Below, in pieces: positions 62,463-64,000 of a stretch of DNA of 64,000 nucleotides (within the stretch, counting starts at the first letter, position 1; each line of letters begins with the position of its first letter). A program made the translations under genes and the position numbers. This stretch comes from CAZBDV01 sp964490765 (GTDB lineage Bacteria; Cloacimonadota; Cloacimonadia; Cloacimonadales; JAJBBL01). The stretch covers positions 1 through 64,000 of the forward strand of contig CAZBDV010000008.1 in the NCBI GenBank assembly GCA_964490765.1, read 5' to 3'. The notes beneath the pieces are model-generated. The model was not told where the DNA came from and did not search any database. It worked only from the letters and a program-made list of their open reading frames with translations.

Positions 62463-64000
62463 TCAATATACAGCAGAGATCCGGAAGAATTTCATTGGTT
62501 CAGAGAATTCACAAAACCATACCGTGTCAATAATATATTCCAGAAAGATCCAGTCATCACTCATAGGATCGGAAGTCGAATATATCCTGTAACCCAGTGC
62601 ATTCTCTACAGGTTCCCATTGCAGGGCCAGAGTACCTCCTTCCTGTAAAACTGTGATAGTTTCAGGGGAAATTATTGTACCGCTCAGCGGGGTAACCGAA
62701 ACTGTTTCAGAGGGATTAGATTCACCTTCCGGATAGACAGTTGTGACCTGATAGGTGTAATCCACCCCGTTATCCACTTCAAAATCGTAAAAAATATTTT
62801 CGTTCACCAGAGACTCTGGATTGATCAGTATTCCATTACGATAGACATTGAAGCCCTCTGCTTCGGATAATCGGTAAGGGGGTGTCTCTACCTGTGAATC
62901 ATAAACCGTGTATTCTCTGACGGGAATTACCCAACTCAGCCTGACGAACTGATCTCCCCCAAAATAGCTTATTATATTTGGGACTGTCAGGCGAACCAAT
63001 TCCTGATTGACGATAGTTTGAGTAGAATCGTCAATAGTGAAAGATACCTGAGGAGGCTTGAAGTAGCCAGGAACAAAGAATTGGACATTATAATCACCTG
63101 GGAGAAGCAGCCGATAATATCTGCCATACTCTTCACTGCTCTCATAGGGAGCCCTGTAAACACCGGTATCATCTATTCCAGGAATATGCACCTCCGCTAC
63201 GAGAGGCTCACTGGTTGTGTGATCACTGATGGTTCCGGTCAGTGTAGAGTGATGCACCCTCTCCAGGAGTATAAGTGCTGCTTCCAGATTATCTTCACAG
63301 ATTTGTGCTATCTGAGATACAGGTGGTATGAAGACTGTTGCCAGCTCCAGTGTATGAGCAAAAATACCCTGAGTACAATACGCATCATCTTCACAGGTAC
63401 CTGTAGCAGGATAAAGTTGCCAGCTATGTTGAGCAGTATAGTTTCCTGTTCCGTTTATTACCGGTATTGATTGTGCCATTTCTAAGGCCAGGGCATATTG
63501 AGCTTGCACATCCGGAGATGTAAGCCCGGAAACATATCCGGGTGGGAAAAGCACCAGCTGTCCGTAACTGTGGTAAGAAATACCAGCAACAAAATTCCTC
63601 TCCTGCCAGAGATCTCTCAATGCAGTTGTTTCAGGTTCTGAAGAGGCATAAGGCCCACCATAAGTTGATGTGATTGGTGTTCCGGTCAACTGCCACTCAT
63701 AAGAGTAATTACGGTTGAGATCAACCCCGTCTCCTGCGCTTATGGTCCCTGTATTATAATTATCCCTGATGTTCTTGCGCCAGCTGGTATTTGTCTCATC
63801 AAAGACGATTTTATGACCGTCCGGGTTGAGCAACGGTATAAACCAGATTTCTGTATTATCAACCAGATAGGTGATCCCGGGATTTATGCTGTAGTTGTCT
63901 ATCAAGTGCCAGAGGATATGCATAACCACTTCAACACTGATCGGCTCACGGGCATGGTGAGCACCGTTGTAATATACAGCCGGTCTATCACTCTCCTGAT
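62463..64000 (-). CDS. Secreted M14-family zinc carboxypeptidase with regulatory-like and fibronectin III domains (5' end outside window)
   Basis: The frame stays open to the right edge, so the N-terminus and signal peptide are missing. The visible start includes the first zinc motif (GAHHAREPIS, His and Glu), followed by PLLNPDGH, RKNIRDN and DLNRNY, the third zinc His in ISYHSYGQLVLFP and the catalytic Glu in HTLELATVF, all typical of carboxypeptidase A/T-type enzymes. After the catalytic part come a carboxypeptidase regulatory-like domain (TGTISDHTTSEPLVAEVHI) and fibronectin III-like repeats with a final WEPVENALGYRIYST segment. There is no T9SS sorting domain at the C-terminus. It likely degrades peptides outside the cell, supporting amino-acid fermentation. 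Confidence 0.88.
   Translation of the reverse strand, partial: QESDRPAVYYNGAHHAREPISVEVVMHILWHLIDNYSINPGITYLVDNTEIWFIPLLNPDGHKIVFDETNTSWRKNIRDNYNTGTISAGDGVDLNRNYSYEWQLTGTPITSTYGGPYASSEPETTALRDLWQERNFVAGISYHSYGQLVLFPPGYVSGLTSPDVQAQYALALEMAQSIPVINGTGNYTAQHSWQLYPATGTCEDDAYCTQGIFAHTLELATVFIPPVSQIAQICEDNLEAALILLERVHHSTLTGTISDHTTSEPLVAEVHIPGIDDTGVYRAPYESSEEYGRYYRLLLPGDYNVQFFVPGYFKPPQVSFTIDDSTQTIVNQELVRLTVPNIISYFGGDQFVRLSWVIPVREYTVYDSQVETPPYRLSEAEGFNVYRNGILINPESLVNENIFYDFEVDNGVDYTYQVTTVYPEGESNPSETVSVTPLSGTIISPETITVLQEGGTLALQWEPVENALGYRIYSTSDPMSDDWIFLEYIIDTVWFCEFSEPMKFFRISAVY

Noticed and set aside
63018..63470. A 150-codon open frame on the plus strand
   Set aside because: It is antisense to the M14 carboxypeptidase, whose catalytic motifs are clear.
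1..64000. tRNA or rRNA genes, CRISPR arrays, insertion sequences, prophage or defence islands
   Set aside because: Reading the gaps between genes showed no cloverleaf-like sequence, no spaced direct repeats, no transposase or integrase motifs and no restriction or toxin-antitoxin genes. A covariance-model tRNA scan was not possible here.

Overview
The window looks like chromosomal DNA of a Gram-negative, probably anaerobic bacterium. It is most consistent with Candidatus Cloacimonadota or a close relative of the Fibrobacteres-Chlorobi-Bacteroidetes sphere. This is an inference from gene content. The evidence is: secreted multidomain proteins ending in type IX secretion (T9SS) sorting domains with the motif GNYPNPFNP; a PorX-type response regulator; envelope genes (tamA/tamB, kdsB, a LpxL-like acyltransferase, several outer-membrane barrels); formate-THF ligase and pyruvate phosphate dikinase; and a lysine-fermentation module whose acyl-CoA beta-transaminase was, as I recall, first characterised from Cloacamonas. 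I saw no rRNA, tRNA, CRISPR array, insertion sequence or prophage. Codon use and base composition look even, so this is mostly core genome.

Layout, left to right. 1-5.6 kb: two paralogous T9SS cargo proteins, the first cut by the window edge. 5.7-7.9 kb (minus): fhs and a ferritin-like protein. 8.1-14.2 kb (plus): rseP, tgt (apparently with an ATT start codon), panB, a helix-turn-helix-like protein, porX and tsaE. 14.3-24.5 kb (minus): tamB and tamA, then trpS, rimO, a DUF1015 protein and an orphan. 24.9-28.1 kb (plus): tldD/tldE and a small cupin. 28.1-33.2 kb: transketolase and ppdK, divergent, separated by a control region with two inverted repeats. 33.5-37.5 kb (plus): a cold-shock protein, a YgiQ radical SAM protein and a SurA/PpiC-like chaperone with TPRs. 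37.5-43.8 kb: pyrimidine nucleoside phosphorylase, a MocR/LysN-type aminotransferase, kdsB, a FapA (DUF342) protein overlapping pgeF, and a free-standing B12-binding subunit. 43.8-50.2 kb: purA with a changed signature motif, a PorV/FadL-like barrel, a P-loop ATPase, a lipid A-type acyltransferase, tsaB and a split chromate transporter pair. 50.3-55 kb (minus): a 1560-residue hybrid histidine kinase. 55.3-58.7 kb (plus): thiolase, kat and kce. 58.8-64 kb (minus): an outer-membrane protein, a PhoR/PhoB-type two-component pair and an M14 carboxypeptidase cut by the window edge.

Four themes connect these genes. The first is envelope biogenesis and secretion: T9SS cargo, PorX, the PorV-like barrel, TamA/B, the SurA-like chaperone, LPS enzymes and RseP. 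The second is amino-acid fermentation and central carbon: kce gives acetoacetate and 3-aminobutyryl-CoA, kat makes acetoacetyl-CoA and thiolase makes acetyl-CoA, alongside ppdK, tkt and fhs. The third is tRNA and ribosome modification (tgt, tsaE, tsaB, rimO). The fourth is signalling. I found no clear undescribed multi-gene system. The best leads are the ATT start of tgt, the HTH protein paired with porX, the kat-kce-thiolase module with an intercistronic hairpin, the PurA motif substitutions and an 18-codon ORF between the two chromate transporter halves.
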